Assembly: GCF_000758705.1 (NCBI RefSeq)
Contig: NZ_CP009287.1
Coordinates: 1,798,001-1,862,000, forward strand
Source of the DNA: Paenibacillus graminis
GTDB lineage: Bacteria > Bacillota > Bacilli > Paenibacillales > Paenibacillaceae
DNA length: 64,000 nucleotides
Reading direction: 5' to 3'
Shown here one piece after another: positions 1-11,900 of the stretch; positions within the stretch are counted from its first letter, which is position 1; each line of letters starts with the position of its first letter. The translations under genes were made by a program, and so were the position numbers. Under the pieces are notes generated by a model. That model was not told the DNA's origin and did no database searches. It saw nothing but the letters and a program-made list of their open reading frames with translations.

Positions 1-726
1 ATTGATGACCGGCCTTTTGAGCTGGATGAGGTAAAAAGTGTTCATGCAGCCATCAATTGCGTTCATGCCGATCGTTACCAGGAGCTGCTTGACCATTCTT
101 CGCTGATCCCCGCCTTCATCACAGAGGACTCAGTAAAAAGAAGGCTCATGTATCTGGAGGATATGAAACGAAAACAGGAAGAAGAAGCGTTCTCGGGAAC
201 AAGCGAGGAGTTTCTAAAATCGCTGGGCATGAAATTCATCATCAGTGAGGCCGGGGAGGAGGATTTGAAGCGTGCCGAAGAATTAACCGTACGCACCAAT
301 CAGTTGAATTCGACGGGGCGGATCTACAGCTACGACGAGCTGAATCACTTTCGGGAATCACCCGGCCATAAGCTGTATGTCTGTGAGCTAACCGATAAAT
401 ACGGCTCTTACGGCAAAATTGGCATCGCCTTGGCCGAGCTGACAGAAACCCATTGGCATATCAAGCTGCTGATTATGTCATGCCGGGTGATTTCGCACGG
501 GGTTGGCACGGTTCTGCTGACGCATATCATGCAGCAAGCCAAACAAGCCAATAAAAGGCTGTTAGCTGACTTTAAGAATACGGAACGCAACAAAATGATG
601 TACGTCTCTTACAGGTTCTCCAACTTCAAAGAGATAGCCAAGGCGGAGGACGGATTTGTTATCCTGGAAAATGATTTGACAACGATTCAGAAATTCCCTC
701 CTTATATCGAGCTTCTCGTCAGGTAA
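1..726 (+). CDS. FkbH-like HAD-family glyceryl-ACP synthase, 3' part only
   Basis: The reading frame is open from the first base, so the gene starts upstream; 241 C-terminal residues are visible. The frame opens with IDDRPFEL, which matches the late HAD aspartate motif of FkbH proteins, followed by the helical linker and the C-terminal acetyltransferase-like domain (for example GIALAEL and VGTVLLTHIM). FkbH enzymes dephosphorylate 1,3-bisphosphoglycerate and load the glyceryl group onto a dedicated ACP, the first step to hydroxymalonyl- or methoxymalonyl-ACP. The ACP, methyltransferase and acyl-ACP dehydrogenase that follow fit that pathway. The N-terminal catalytic DxD and the family's usual 3-hydroxyacyl dehydrogenase partner (FkbK) are not in the window and may lie upstream. 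A glyceryl or lactyl starter-unit role is the alternative. Family assignment is confident; the exact product is inference. Confidence 0.85.
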   Translation: MDDRPFELDEVKSVHAAINCVHADRYQELLDHSSLIPAFITEDSVKRRLMYLEDMKRKQEEEAFSGTSEEFLKSLGMKFIISEAGEEDLKRAEELTVRTNQLNSTGRIYSYDELNHFRESPGHKLYVCELTDKYGSYGKIGIALAELTETHWHIKLLIMSCRVISHGVGTVLLTHIMQQAKQANKRLLADFKNTERNKMMYVSYRFSNFKEIAKAEDGFVILENDLTTIQKFPPYIELLVR

Positions 727-750
727 TATTGCCCGGAAAAAATAAAAAAT

Positions 751-757
751 AAAGGAG
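751..757 (+). promoter_or_regulatory. Strong ribosome binding site of the free-standing ACP
   Basis: AAAGGAG lies 8 bases before the ATG at 766 in an A/T-rich gap after the FkbH stop. It is one of the best Shine-Dalgarno matches in the window, consistent with a small carrier protein needing high expression. Confidence 0.75.
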
Positions 758-765
758 TTTTTACA

Positions 766-1017
766 ATGAGCATGCATGAGCAAATCCGCAATTTTATTCA
801 GGACAATCTGGTGGTTTTTGATGATGATGTTGAATTCAGCAATGAAGACAATATTTTTGAGCTGGGCTTCGTGAATTCATTGTTTGCCATGAAATTGGTT
901 ACGTATATTGAGAGTGAATTCAATACGACCATTGAGAGTGAGGAAATGGATATCAACAATTTCAATACGATAGATAACATCGTAAACTTTATCCATTCGA
1001 AAACGGTCTATCAATAA
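766..1017 (+). CDS. Discrete acyl carrier protein of the glycerate extender pathway (FkbJ-like)
   Basis: An 83-residue acidic protein of typical ACP size. The phosphopantetheine attachment serine is S38 in GFVNSLFAM, the form seen in FkbJ-type carrier proteins (GxVxSLFAxxLV) rather than the GGDSL of module-borne carriers. It would carry the glyceryl group made by the preceding FkbH and present it to the downstream dehydrogenase and methyltransferase, then to an acyltransferase domain of the assembly line. The start is fixed by AAAGGAG eight bases upstream. It lies 39 bases after FkbH and 9 bases before the methyltransferase. The carrier function is clear from sequence; the cargo is inferred from neighbours. 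Confidence 0.88.
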   Translation: MSMHEQIRNFIQDNLVVFDDDVEFSNEDNIFELGFVNSLFAMKLVTYIESEFNTTIESEEMDINNFNTIDNIVNFIHSKTVYQ

Positions 1018-1026
1018 GGGCACAGT

Positions 1027-1722
1027 ATGATTTATACGACGAAAAACACTGGGGCCGTTTTTAATTGGGATGAGTATTTTATGAAGCTGAAGAACGGGGA
1101 AGTTGCGGCGTTTAACGTGGAGTCGTATTTTCATAATGTCAGGGATTTGCTGAGCGAGAACGCTCACTTGCTGGCCCTGGTCTTGGGGGATGTATTGCGC
1201 AAGCTGTTGAGGGGCGTTCAGATCCAGCCGGAGCCAAGAGTCCTGGAGCTGGGGGCGGGTACAGGGTTTCTGACTCGTCTTTTAGTAACCATGTACGGAG
1301 GCAGCGGAGCTTTGGTGGATAATTGCCGGACCTCCTTTGACGCCTATAACCGGATAAAGGACAAGAGTGAGAACCGCATTACGTATCAGTTGGAAGACTT
1401 GTTTGCCTTGAAGGTGGCAGAGCCGTTTGATATTGTTTGCAGCTTTGGACTCATCGAACATTTTAAAGAGAAGCAGGAGATTCTGTCCATCCACAGAGAG
1501 CATTGCCGCCCGGACGGATATATCATTTTGATCGTACCGATGGACAGCTTTTTGACACGGGCCTATTACGAGGTTCATCCCGAAATCAACCTGGGGTATA
1601 GAGAATTGTTAACCAAGAAGACCGCATTGGAACAGATTCAGACATGTGGGCTGCAGCCGGTCCGGGCAGAAGCCAGCCAGGGCTATGTTTATGATTTTTT
1701 GACGGTTTTGTGCAAGGGATAG
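1027..1722 (+). CDS. Class I SAM-dependent methyltransferase, probable O-methyltransferase of the extender unit
   Basis: A 231-residue protein with the SAM-binding motif I VLELGAGTG at residues 72-80 and a later FDIVCSFGLIEHF segment (motif II/III region), typical of Methyltransf_11/25-like enzymes. Position between the FkbJ-like ACP and the FkbI-like dehydrogenase makes it the candidate FkbG analogue that methylates the hydroxyl of hydroxymalonyl-ACP. If so, the cassette would supply methoxymalonyl-ACP. It could instead methylate the finished product or an intermediate, because substrate specificity cannot be read from the sequence. The start ATG is 9 bases after the ACP stop; the Shine-Dalgarno is weak (GGGCAC), suggesting coupling to the ACP gene. 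Confidence 0.75.
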   Translation: MIYTTKNTGAVFNWDEYFMKLKNGEVAAFNVESYFHNVRDLLSENAHLLALVLGDVLRKLLRGVQIQPEPRVLELGAGTGFLTRLLVTMYGGSGALVDNCRTSFDAYNRIKDKSENRITYQLEDLFALKVAEPFDIVCSFGLIEHFKEKQEILSIHREHCRPDGYIILIVPMDSFLTRAYYEVHPEINLGYRELLTKKTALEQIQTCGLQPVRAEASQGYVYDFLTVLCKG

Positions 1723-1772
1723 CTGTTGGGTCTTTTTCAGAACATACACTCTAATGATGGGATGAATGAAAA

Positions 1773-2939
1773 ATGGCGATGACTAGAAATATTTCACACA
1801 GCATTCTGGAAGAAGTGAAGCAGTTCGTCGAGGAAGATATCCGGCCCTTCGCGGCTGATTTTGAAGCACAGCAGGCACTGCCCCCGGAGTTAATCCGGAA
1901 GATGGGGCAACAAGGATACCTGGCCGCGAGCTTCCCTGAGGAGTTCGGGGGGCTGCAGCTGGACCCGCTTGAATACGGCAGTCTGGTTGAAGAGATCGGC
2001 AAGGGAGCCTTGTCCGCTGCCATGCTTCTTACCGTAAGCACAGGTTTGGTAGGCGAGACGCTCATCCGTTGGGGAACGGACTACCAACAAGAGAAGTATG
2101 TGCTGCCCATCGCCAGGGGAGAAAAGATCGGCGCTTTTGCGTTGACCGAGCCGGGAGTGGGAAGCGGAGCGAAGGATGTTGAAAGCGCTTACGTAAAAGT
2201 CGGAGATAACTACCGGATTACAGGCCGGAAAAGATGGATATCCTTCGGCGAAATCGCTGATTTTTTTATCGTCATTGCTGCCGAACAATCGAACAAGGCC
2301 GTCAGTGCTTTTCTCGTGGACCGCAATCTGGAAGGCGTGAATATATCCAAAATGAAGGGACTGATGTCGTGCGCCGCCTCACAGCTTGCTGACGTCGAGC
2401 TAACCGATGTTGAGGTCGGACCGGAAATGATGGTTGGCAAGGAAGGGATGGGTTTTGCCGGCATCGCCAATTTTGCCTTGGACTATGGGCGCTTCAATGT
2501 AGCATGGATGGGTGTAGGTTTGGCGCAGGAGGCCTTGGATGTGATGGTTACTTACGCCAGAAAAAGAAGCCAGTCCGGGCAAAAAATCTTTCACCATCAG
2601 CTCATCAAGGGCATTATCGGAGATAATGTCACGAATGTTATGGCTGCACGTTCGTTATGCAAGGAGGCCGCGAGGATGAGAATAGACAATCACCCGGATG
2701 CTGCCATCCAAACGACAGCAGCCAAGTATTTCTCGTCTACCGTTGCCAACAAGGCTGCCGCCGATGCGATTCAGGTTCTCGGAGCCAACGGATGCAGCAG
2801 CCGGTTTCCGGTGGAACGTCTGTTCAGAGAGGCAAAGGTCCTTGAAATCATTGAAGGGACTTCACAGCTTCAGCAGCAAATGATCGCCTTGTATGGCGCG
2901 AATAAATATTATCAGCCAAAAAGGATCAAGGAAATATGA
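1773..2939 (+). CDS. Acyl-CoA/acyl-ACP dehydrogenase, FkbI-like
   Basis: A 388-residue flavoprotein of standard acyl-CoA dehydrogenase length. The FAD and substrate-binding segment FALTEPGVGSGAKD is present, and the C-terminal EGTSQLQQQMIA segment holds the conserved family motif (E361-G362-T363). In methoxymalonyl and aminomalonyl pathways an FkbI-type dehydrogenase oxidises the ACP-bound glycerate or serine derivative. Here it sits directly after the ACP and methyltransferase. Its stop overlaps the start of the first megasynthase by four bases (ATGA at 2936-2939), so extender supply and assembly line are translationally coupled. A beta-oxidation-type role on an acyl chain is possible but less likely in this context. 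Confidence 0.85.
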   Translation: MAMTRNISHSILEEVKQFVEEDIRPFAADFEAQQALPPELIRKMGQQGYLAASFPEEFGGLQLDPLEYGSLVEEIGKGALSAAMLLTVSTGLVGETLIRWGTDYQQEKYVLPIARGEKIGAFALTEPGVGSGAKDVESAYVKVGDNYRITGRKRWISFGEIADFFIVIAAEQSNKAVSAFLVDRNLEGVNISKMKGLMSCAASQLADVELTDVEVGPEMMVGKEGMGFAGIANFALDYGRFNVAWMGVGLAQEALDVMVTYARKRSQSGQKIFHHQLIKGIIGDNVTNVMAARSLCKEAARMRIDNHPDAAIQTTAAKYFSSTVANKAAADAIQVLGANGCSSRFPVERLFREAKVLEIIEGTSQLQQQMIALYGANKYYQPKRIKEI

Positions 2940-5900
2940 AGAAATTGGATGCAAATCATGTGAGTGACATCATCTCTCTTAGTTCGATGCAGGAAGGGAT
3001 GCTTTTTCATTATTTGAAGGAGCCCAGCAGTACCCTGTATTTCGAACAGGTGAGTTTGCACATTGCATCCCGGGTTGATCTCTCCGCTTTTGAGGCGGCA
3101 TGGCAGCATGTTGTCTCCAGCAATGAGATGCTCCGGGCGGTTTATCGCTGGGAAGGCGTCAAAGAGCCTGTGCAGATTATTCTGAAAGAGCGGTCCCAAT
3201 TCCTGCAAATTATCGATGCTTCTTCCCAGAGCACAGATGAGCGCAGTGTATGTATTGCAAAGATTATGGATGATGACAGAAACAACAGGTTTGATCTAAC
3301 GGAAGGGGCTTTCCGCGTCTGTCTGTACCTGTTCGCTGAAGCCGACTATCAAATGCTTCTGAGCCATCATCATATTTTGTTCGACGGGTGGAGTACGGGG
3401 ATTATCCTGAATGAATTCATGGAAGCCTATCAGCTTTTCCTGAATCATCAGCAGCCATCCGCTGCACCCAAGAAGAGATATAAGGAATTTATCGGGCTGA
3501 CCCGAAACAAGGACAAGGCGGAGCAGGAAAAGTTCTGGACCGGATATTTGCAGGATGTTAATCCCGTATGGCTGCAGGATATTCTTCCGGCCAGTCCATC
3601 CGGGAATCAGGCGGAAGGGAACAAGCAGCTTCGTATGGAGCTGCCCCTTGCTCTCTATGAAGAGATAAAGCAGGAGGGGAAATACCCGGTAAGCTGTTAC
3701 CTTTATGCAGCATGGGCGCTCCTTCAGGCTTTTTATACCGACAGCAGGGACATTGTGTTTGGCACAACCATTTCGGGCCGGGAAGAGGCTATGCATGGAT
3801 GGGAAGATACAGTCGGCTTATTTATTAACACGCTGCCGCTCAGGCTCAGGATTGACCCGGAAGAAACCTTCAAGGCTCTTCTGGAGAAAGTATTTGCATC
3901 TCTGAATGCAAGACAACTGTATGGCTCCACACCGCTCAGGGATATCAAACGCTACAGCGGGATGCCTTTTGAAAAAGAATTATTTGATACGATTCTGGTG
4001 ATTGAGAATTATCCTTTGCAAAATAACTTGAATAGTCGGAATATGATTATCGATTCCTTCTCATATAGAGAGGAAACCAACTATCCTCTGTCCATCTCGA
4101 TTACATTATGGAATTCCATTGAATTCGTTGTGGATTATAACAGCCAGATGTATAGTGAGTCATTTGTTAACGAGGCAGCATCCCGCTATCAGTTGATCCT
4201 GTCTGCGCTTGTTCAACATCCGGCAGCACCGGTTGCTGCTGCTGATTTTTTGTTTCCGGAAGAACAAAGGAAGCTGCTGCAGGAATTTACGAATACGTAC
4301 GTTGCGGTTCCAGCCGAAAAAACCATTCATCGGCTATTTGAAGAGCAAGCGGACAAGGAGCCTAACCGGATTGGGCTTCGTTATGCAGGTCAGGTCTACA
4401 CTTACCGGCAGCTCAATGAACAAGCCAATCAGCTGGCGAATTGTTTAATCGACAAGGGGATTAAGCCTAACCAGCTGGTTGGCATCTGCATGGACAGACG
4501 GCCTGAACTGCTGATCGCGATGCTTGGAATCTTGAAATCGGGAGGAGCTTATGTACCGGTTGATCCAATGCTGCCAGAGGAACGCATCGCAGCCATGGTG
4601 CAGGACGGGCAGATTCAAGTAATCGTCACCGTCCAGAGGTACACGGAGGCCATAATGGGCATGGATGGGAAGCAACCGGTCCGCCTGACGCTCTTATGTA
4701 TGGATCAAGACATGCTGCAGGGACATTACGGTTTGCAGGACATCGGCAGATACTCCCGTGAAGCCGGCATCTCTCCTTCAACCCCGGAGGATCTTGCTTA
4801 CGTGATCTATACGTCGGGATCGACCGGGACGCCCAAGGGCGTTATGGTCAGCCATGGAAACGTAGTGAATTTTATATATGGCATGGACCAAAAAATCGGA
4901 TTCCGGCATGACGATAAGATATTGGCGCTCACGACCTATTCCTTTGATATATTCGTCCTGGAATCCTTGCTGCCGCTTTGTTTGGGCATGAAGCTCGTGC
5001 TCGCCACCGATGGGGTACAGAAAGACCCTGATGCCATATTGCGGCTCATCGAACAAGAGTCCATCGATGTTCTCCAAGCGACGCCGTCACGTATGAGAAT
5101 GCTTGCAGACTCTTCCTTAGCCGGTTGTCTTCAGCAGCCGAGAAAAATTCTGATCGGCGGGGAAGCCTTTCCCGAAGATCTGTACCAATCCTTGCGCGGA
5201 ATCACGGAGCATCAGATCTACAATGTGTACGGACCGACGGAAACGACCGTTTGGTCTACCGTGCAGGAGCTTGAGGATACCATGTCTATTGGGCAGCCCA
5301 TTGCCAATACAGGCATCTATATTTTATCCAAAGACAAACATCTGCGCCCCTTGGGTTATCCGGGAGAACTATGCATCTCCGGGAAAGGTGTGGCTAAAGG
5401 ATATCTTAACCAGCCCGAATTAACCGGCGATAGGTTCATTGCGAATCCGTTTCATCGGGAGGAAAGGCTGTATTGTACCGGGGATTACGCGTATTGGCTG
5501 CCGGATGGAAGACTTCACTTCGTAGGAAGAAACGATGGCCAGGTCAAAGTCAGGGGACATCGGATCGAAATTGGCGGAGTAGAAAGCACAATAAAAAGCT
5601 ATCCTGCTGTAAAAGATGTGGTGGTCATCGAAGTGAAAGAGGCCCGCGACTCGGCGCTGGCCGCTTATCTGGTGACGGGCGGCGGATTTGTCCGTGAGGA
5701 TTTCCAAACGTTTCTCAAGAGCAAGCTCCCGTATTATGCAGTGCCGGCTTATTTGTATGAAATCGGCGAGATTCCCTATACGAGCAATCTAAAGGTGGAC
5801 CGGAAGGCACTCGCCCATATGAAAATTGACCGCATGGTTCAGCCTGGAAAGCTGGTAGAGCCGCGCAGCAAGCTGGAAAATGAGGTTGCAGAGATTTGGA

Positions 5901-8900
5901 AAAAGGTACTGAAGACGGAGAAAGTGGGCATATTCAACCGCTTTTTTGATATCGGCGGCGACTCGGTGAAGGTCATTCATCTATGTAATGAATTAAAGAC
6001 CCGTTTGAATATGGAGGTCCCGGTTCAAACCATTTTTGACTATTCGACGATCCATGAATTTGTCAGTTACTGCAATGAAACAACGAAAAAAGCAAGCGGC
6101 GAAGCCCGGCAGCGGCTGCAACCCGAAGCACCTAAGGCTTTCCAGCCTCCAACCCTAGACTTCCAAGATACGGATGTGGCTATTATCGGGATGGCCGGCC
6201 GTTTTCCAGGGGCTGCTGACAAAGAACAGTTCTGGAGCAACCTGGTGAATGGGAAAGAAGCGATCAAATTTTACACCGACGAGGAATTAAAGGCGCTTGG
6301 AATTGACAGTGAGCTTTTGAACAATCCCAAGTATGTGAGGGCAAAAGGAAAGCTAGAGGACAGCGACTGCTTTGATGCTGATTTCTTCGGGTATACCGTT
6401 GCCGAAGCCAGGTGGATGGACCCGCAGATTCGCTTGCTCCATGAGTGTGCCTGGCATGCGCTGGAGGATGCCGGATATGAACCGGAGTCCTACCCTGGAG
6501 CAATCGGACTGTACATCGGATCTTCGTATAACATTTATTGGGTACCCGAGAACTTCAGCCCTTCCCTGTATGCTTCAGATCAGTATCAAATCTATAACAT
6601 GAACAGCAATTCGTTCGCTACGCTGATTGCCTATCGCATGAATCTGCGGGGACCGGCGATCACCGTCCAAACCGCCTGCTCCACCTCGCTGGTGGCCATT
6701 GACCGTGCCTACAAGGACTTGCTCTTTGGCGATTGTGACATTGCGGTTGCCGGAGGCGCTGCGGTTACGCTGCTTGATGAAATGGGTTATATCCACCAGG
6801 AAGGGATGGTCCTGTCCAAGGATGGGCATTGCAGAGCTTTTGAGAAAAAGGCATCAGGCACCGTGACCGGCAACGGAGTGGGGCTGGTCGTCCTGAAACG
6901 CCTCAAGAATGCCCTTGCCGACGGGGATCATATTTATTCCATTATCAAGTCCACTGCCGTGAATAACGATGGAAACCGTAAAGCGGGTTACTCCGCTCCA
7001 AGCGCAGAAGGACAAGCAGCGGTCATCCAGAAGGCCATTCAGCGTTCCGGCCTTGGCTCCGAACAGATTCATTATATTGAGGCGCACGGAACAGGGACGG
7101 TATTGGGTGATCCGGTCGAAATCGAAGGGCTCAAACGGGCTTTTAACACAACTAAGAAAAATTATTGCGGACTGGGCTCCGTCAAAACGAATATCGGACA
7201 TTTGGAAGCTGCCGCCGGAATCGCAGGGCTGATGAAAACGTCCATGTCCCTGCAAAAAAGAATGATTCCTGCTTCGCTCAACTGTGATGAGATCAATGCA
7301 CATATTGTATTGGAGGATTCCCCGTTTTATGTGAATACCCAGCTTCTTGATTTGCGAAATGAGGACAACTATCCGCTGCGGGCGGGTGTAAGCTCGTTTG
7401 GGCAAGGGGGCAGCAATGCGCATGTGATACTGGAGGAAGCACCGCAGGTGGACTCGGGTCCTGCCCATAGACGTTACGTCATTATGACCCTATCCGCTAA
7501 AACGGAGCCGGCGCTGAACCATTTGAAGGGAAAAGTAAGAGAGTCGTTCAAACGTAATCCCAGTGTGCATTTGGCTGATGCCGCGTATACGTTGAAGGTG
7601 GGGCGGAAGAGTTTTAGACATCGTTCTGCTTTTCTCTGTACAGAAACCAAAGAAGCCATAGATATTCTTACGGCGAAAGAGACAAGCAAAAGATGGGAGG
7701 CCGTGGTTTCGGAGCAGGCCCCATCCGTTGTATTCATGTTTTCGGGCCAAGGTGCAGAATATGTAAATATGGCTCTGGATCTTTATCGTCATGAGCCGGT
7801 TTTCCGGGACAAACTGAATGAATGCTTGACGGTTTTGCAGGAGATTTCCGGTTTGCGCTATCGGGATTTTTTATTCCCGGATGAGCGGGAGCAGCAGGCA
7901 GAGGGGCATATTCACAGACAGAGCGTCTCCCAGCCTCTTCATTTTGCGCTGGAATACGCTTTGGCATGGCTGCTGATGAATTGGCAGGTTGAGCCGCTGA
8001 GTATGATCGGGTACAGCATCGGAGAGTATGTCGCTGCGTGTCTGGCAGGTGTGTTTTCCTTGCGGGATGCCTTGTTTCTGACCTATCAGCGGGGAGTCCT
8101 TATGGAGAAGCTGCCTGAAGGGCTCATGATTACGGTTCCGCTGCAGGAGGAGGCATTGCTGCAAATGCTTCCATCCACTCTGTCGGTTGCCGCTGTTAAC
8201 GATGAGTCTTGTATTGTTTCTGGAAGCAAGGACAGTATTGCCGATTTTGAAGCTCGGCTCAAGAGCCAAAAAATCATCAGCATGCGATTGCAGATTTCAC
8301 ACGCGGGTCATTCCAAAATGCTCGATTCGATGGTAAGCGAATTCAGGGAATGTGTGATGAGTGTGACCTGTAATCCGGCGGCTATTCCTTTCGTATCCAG
8401 TGTAACCGGAGATGTCATCACACCCGAAGAGGCAGCCTCTCCGGAGCATTGGGTGCGTCATTTGCGGGAGCCTGTACGCTTTGCGGAAGGATTCAAGAAG
8501 CTTGCGTCGCAAGAGAATACCCTGTTCATCGAGATCGGCCCAGGGCGGAATCTATGCACGCTGGTTCAGCGCTTTATACAGCCTGACCGCAAGCAGAAGC
8601 TGCTCGATACCCTGCGGGCGGAGCGTAAAAAAACAGCGGATGACGAGTATCTGTTAAGGACGGCCGCGCAATTATGGGTATACGGCGTTCCTGTTGATTG
8701 GAGCCGCTTTTACAGCAATGAACAACGAAGAAGAGTTCCTTTGCCGGGCTACCCTTTTGAGAAAAAACGCTATTGGCTCCGGGATTTTCGCTATGCTGCG
8801 GGAAGCCCGGCCATTGAAGCGGCGGCAGGCCGGGACACTTATGGTGTGCAGGAAGCACCGGTGGAGTCCGAGGCAAGTCCGGTTCAAGCTGAGCGAAGTC

Positions 8901-11900
8901 CAATGAGCAGTGAAGCCGCCATGCTTGTCCAGATCACAACGGATATCATCGGGGGCACAGCTATTGGCGAAGATGATGATCTGTTCGAGCGGGGATTTGA
9001 TTCCCTGAAGGTGATCTCCCTGATCTCGAAGATTGCAGACGCCTTCCGCGTTCATTTAACCATGCATGAGGTGTTCCAAAACCCGACGATCAGGGAATTG
9101 CTGCCAGTGATCCAGAGGCAGGCACCGGTACAAGCCGTCACCATCCCGAAAGCGCCGGAAGCAGAGTATTATCCGGTTTCCTCCCAGCAGAAAAGGCTGT
9201 ATGCGCTGCAGCAATTCGATGAGGACAGCATCGCTTACAATATCCCCGGGGCATTTGTCTTGCGCGGCAAGCTGGACCCCGAACGGGTGGAAGCCGCGTG
9301 CGGCGGTCTGATCCGGCGGCATGAGGCGCTGCGGACCAGCTTTGCATTGATGGGACAAGCGCTGGTGCAACAGGTAGATCCCGATGCAGCGTTGGCCATT
9401 GAATACTCCGAACTGCCGGGGGCCGGAGTGGAAGAGACGCTGCAGGGCTTCGTGCAGCCGTTCCGGCTGGATCAGGCTCCGCTGCTGCGGATACGGCTGG
9501 TGCGTGTAGCGGACGAATGCCATGTGCTGCAGATTGATATGCACCATATCATCTCGGACGGGCTGTCCATTGAACTGCTGGTCCGGGATTTCCTGGCGTA
9601 TTACGAGGGACGGACGCTTGCGGAGCCCCGGATACAGTACAAGGACTACGCCGTATGGCAGCAGAACAGGGATTCGGCGTTCTGGCAAGAGGAACGGGCG
9701 TTTTGGCTGGAGCAATACAAAGACGGCTACGAGCTGCTGGATCTGCCAACCGACTTCCGGCGTCCGCCGCTCAAGCAGTTTGCCGGCTCGCTCCGCCCGT
9801 TTGCCTGGACCGGGGAAATCAGCGGCTCGCTGCAGGCGTTCTGCCAGACCCATCAGATTACGCCGTACATGCTGCTGCTGGGCTGCTTTACTATTCTGCT
9901 CTCGAAATACAGCGGGCAACAAGAAATCTGGGTAGGCACACCGGTCGGCGGCCGTGTTGGCGTGGATACGGAAGATACAGTGGGAGTCTTTGTCAACACG
10001 CTGGCCCTCCGCAGCCGCCCGGACGGAGCGAAGCCAGTGCTGGATTATTTGCAGGAAGTACGCGAGTATTGCCTGCACGCCTTTGACCACCAAGGGTATC
10101 CCTTCGAAGAGCTGGTGCAAGACATTGAGAAGGAGCGGGACGTCAGCCGCAATCCGCTCTTCGATACCATGTTCACCTGGGAGCAGCGGGACCGGAGCCG
10201 GCTGCACCTCTCCGGTCTCCAGGTGGAGCGCTGCGATTTCCACAGCGGCATTGCCAAGTTCGACCTGATGCTGCAGGCCTGGGAAGAACAGGGGGAAATG
10301 GGCTTTAACATCGAGTACGCCACCGCGCTGTTCAAGGACTCCACGATCCAGCGGATGGGGAGACATTATCAGCAGATCGTCAAGCAGGTTCTGCAGGCTC
10401 CCGGCCGGACGATCCGGGAGCTTAGCCTGCTCGGGCCAGAGGAAGCTGAGCAGATACAGTACGGATTCAATCAGACGGAGGCGGGGTATGACCTCAGTCA
10501 GAGCATCATCGCGCTGATCGAAGAACAAGCGCAGAAAAGGGGGGGCGAAACGGCCGTTGTCTGGGAAGGACAACGCCTGACCTACCGCGAGCTGAATGAG
10601 CGGGCCAACCAGGTCGCCCGCTTGCTGCGGGATCGGGGCTGCCAGCGGGAAGAAATCATCGGCCTCCTGGCGGAGCGCTCCCTGGCGATGATTATCGGCT
10701 TGCTGGGGATCGGGAAAGCGGGCTGTGCCTATCTCCCGCTGGACCCGGACTATCCGGCGGAACGGACCGGGTATTTGATCGAAGACAGCGGGCTGCGCCT
10801 CGTCTTAACCCAGACCGCCTTCGCGGGCCGGGTGGCTGCGCTGGGCGTAACCGCTGTGGATGTGGAAGAGGAAGCAAGCTATGCCGGATATGAACGGGAT
10901 AATGCTGCGCTGGACATCCGCCCTCATCATTTGGCCTATGTGCTCTACACCTCCGGTTCGACCGGCAAACCCAAAGGGGTCATGCTGACCCACGGGGGAC
11001 TGGCGAACCGTCTGCGCTGGATGGCGGAGAAATACGGGATGGATGAGCAGGAGGTCGTTCTGCAAAAGACCACGTATACCTTTGACGTATCGGTCTGGGA
11101 GCTGTTCCTCCCGCTGATGATCGGGGGAGTGGTCTGCCTGGCGAAGCCGGGCGGGGAGAAAGACCCGGATTATCTGTACCGGTTAATCCAAGAGCAGGGG
11201 ATAACGACGCTGCATTTCGTGCCTTCGATGCTGGCGGGTTTTGTGCATGCGCTGCCGGAGAAGGCGTCATTGGGGCAGCTGAGGCGCTGTATTTGCAGCG
11301 GGGAAGAGCTGACGCTTGAAGTGAAGGAGCGGTTTTTCCGCAGAGTCGAAGGGGTCGAACTGCATAACTTGTACGGACCCACTGAAGCGTCGATCGATGT
11401 CAGCTCCTATGAGGTACACCCGTCCGACGCTTCGATTCCAATCGGAAAGCCGGTGGCGAACACCCGCCTGTACATCGTATCCGAAGAAGGCAGGCTGGTG
11501 CCGGTGGGCATTCCGGGAGAGCTGTGCATCGGCGGCGTGCAGGTGGCGAAGGGGTACCTCAACCGTCCGGAGCTGACGGCGGAGAAGTTCAAGGCGCTGC
11601 CTGGACTGCCGGAAGAACGGCTGTATTTCACAGGGGACCTCGCCCGGTGGCGGGAAGACGGGAACATCGAGTATCTGGGGAGAAAGGATACCCAGATCAA
11701 GCTGCGGGGCTACCGGATCGAGCTGGGGGAGATCGAGTCCGCGATCCAGAAATATGACAGCCGGATCGAAACGGCTGTCGTGGTGAGCCAGGGGAGGCAG
11801 GCAGAAAGCCAAGCGCTCTGCGGCTATTTTACAGCCAGGGAGCAGATCGAAACGGGGGCGTTGAAGGAATATTTACGCCGGGAATTGCCGGCGTATATGG

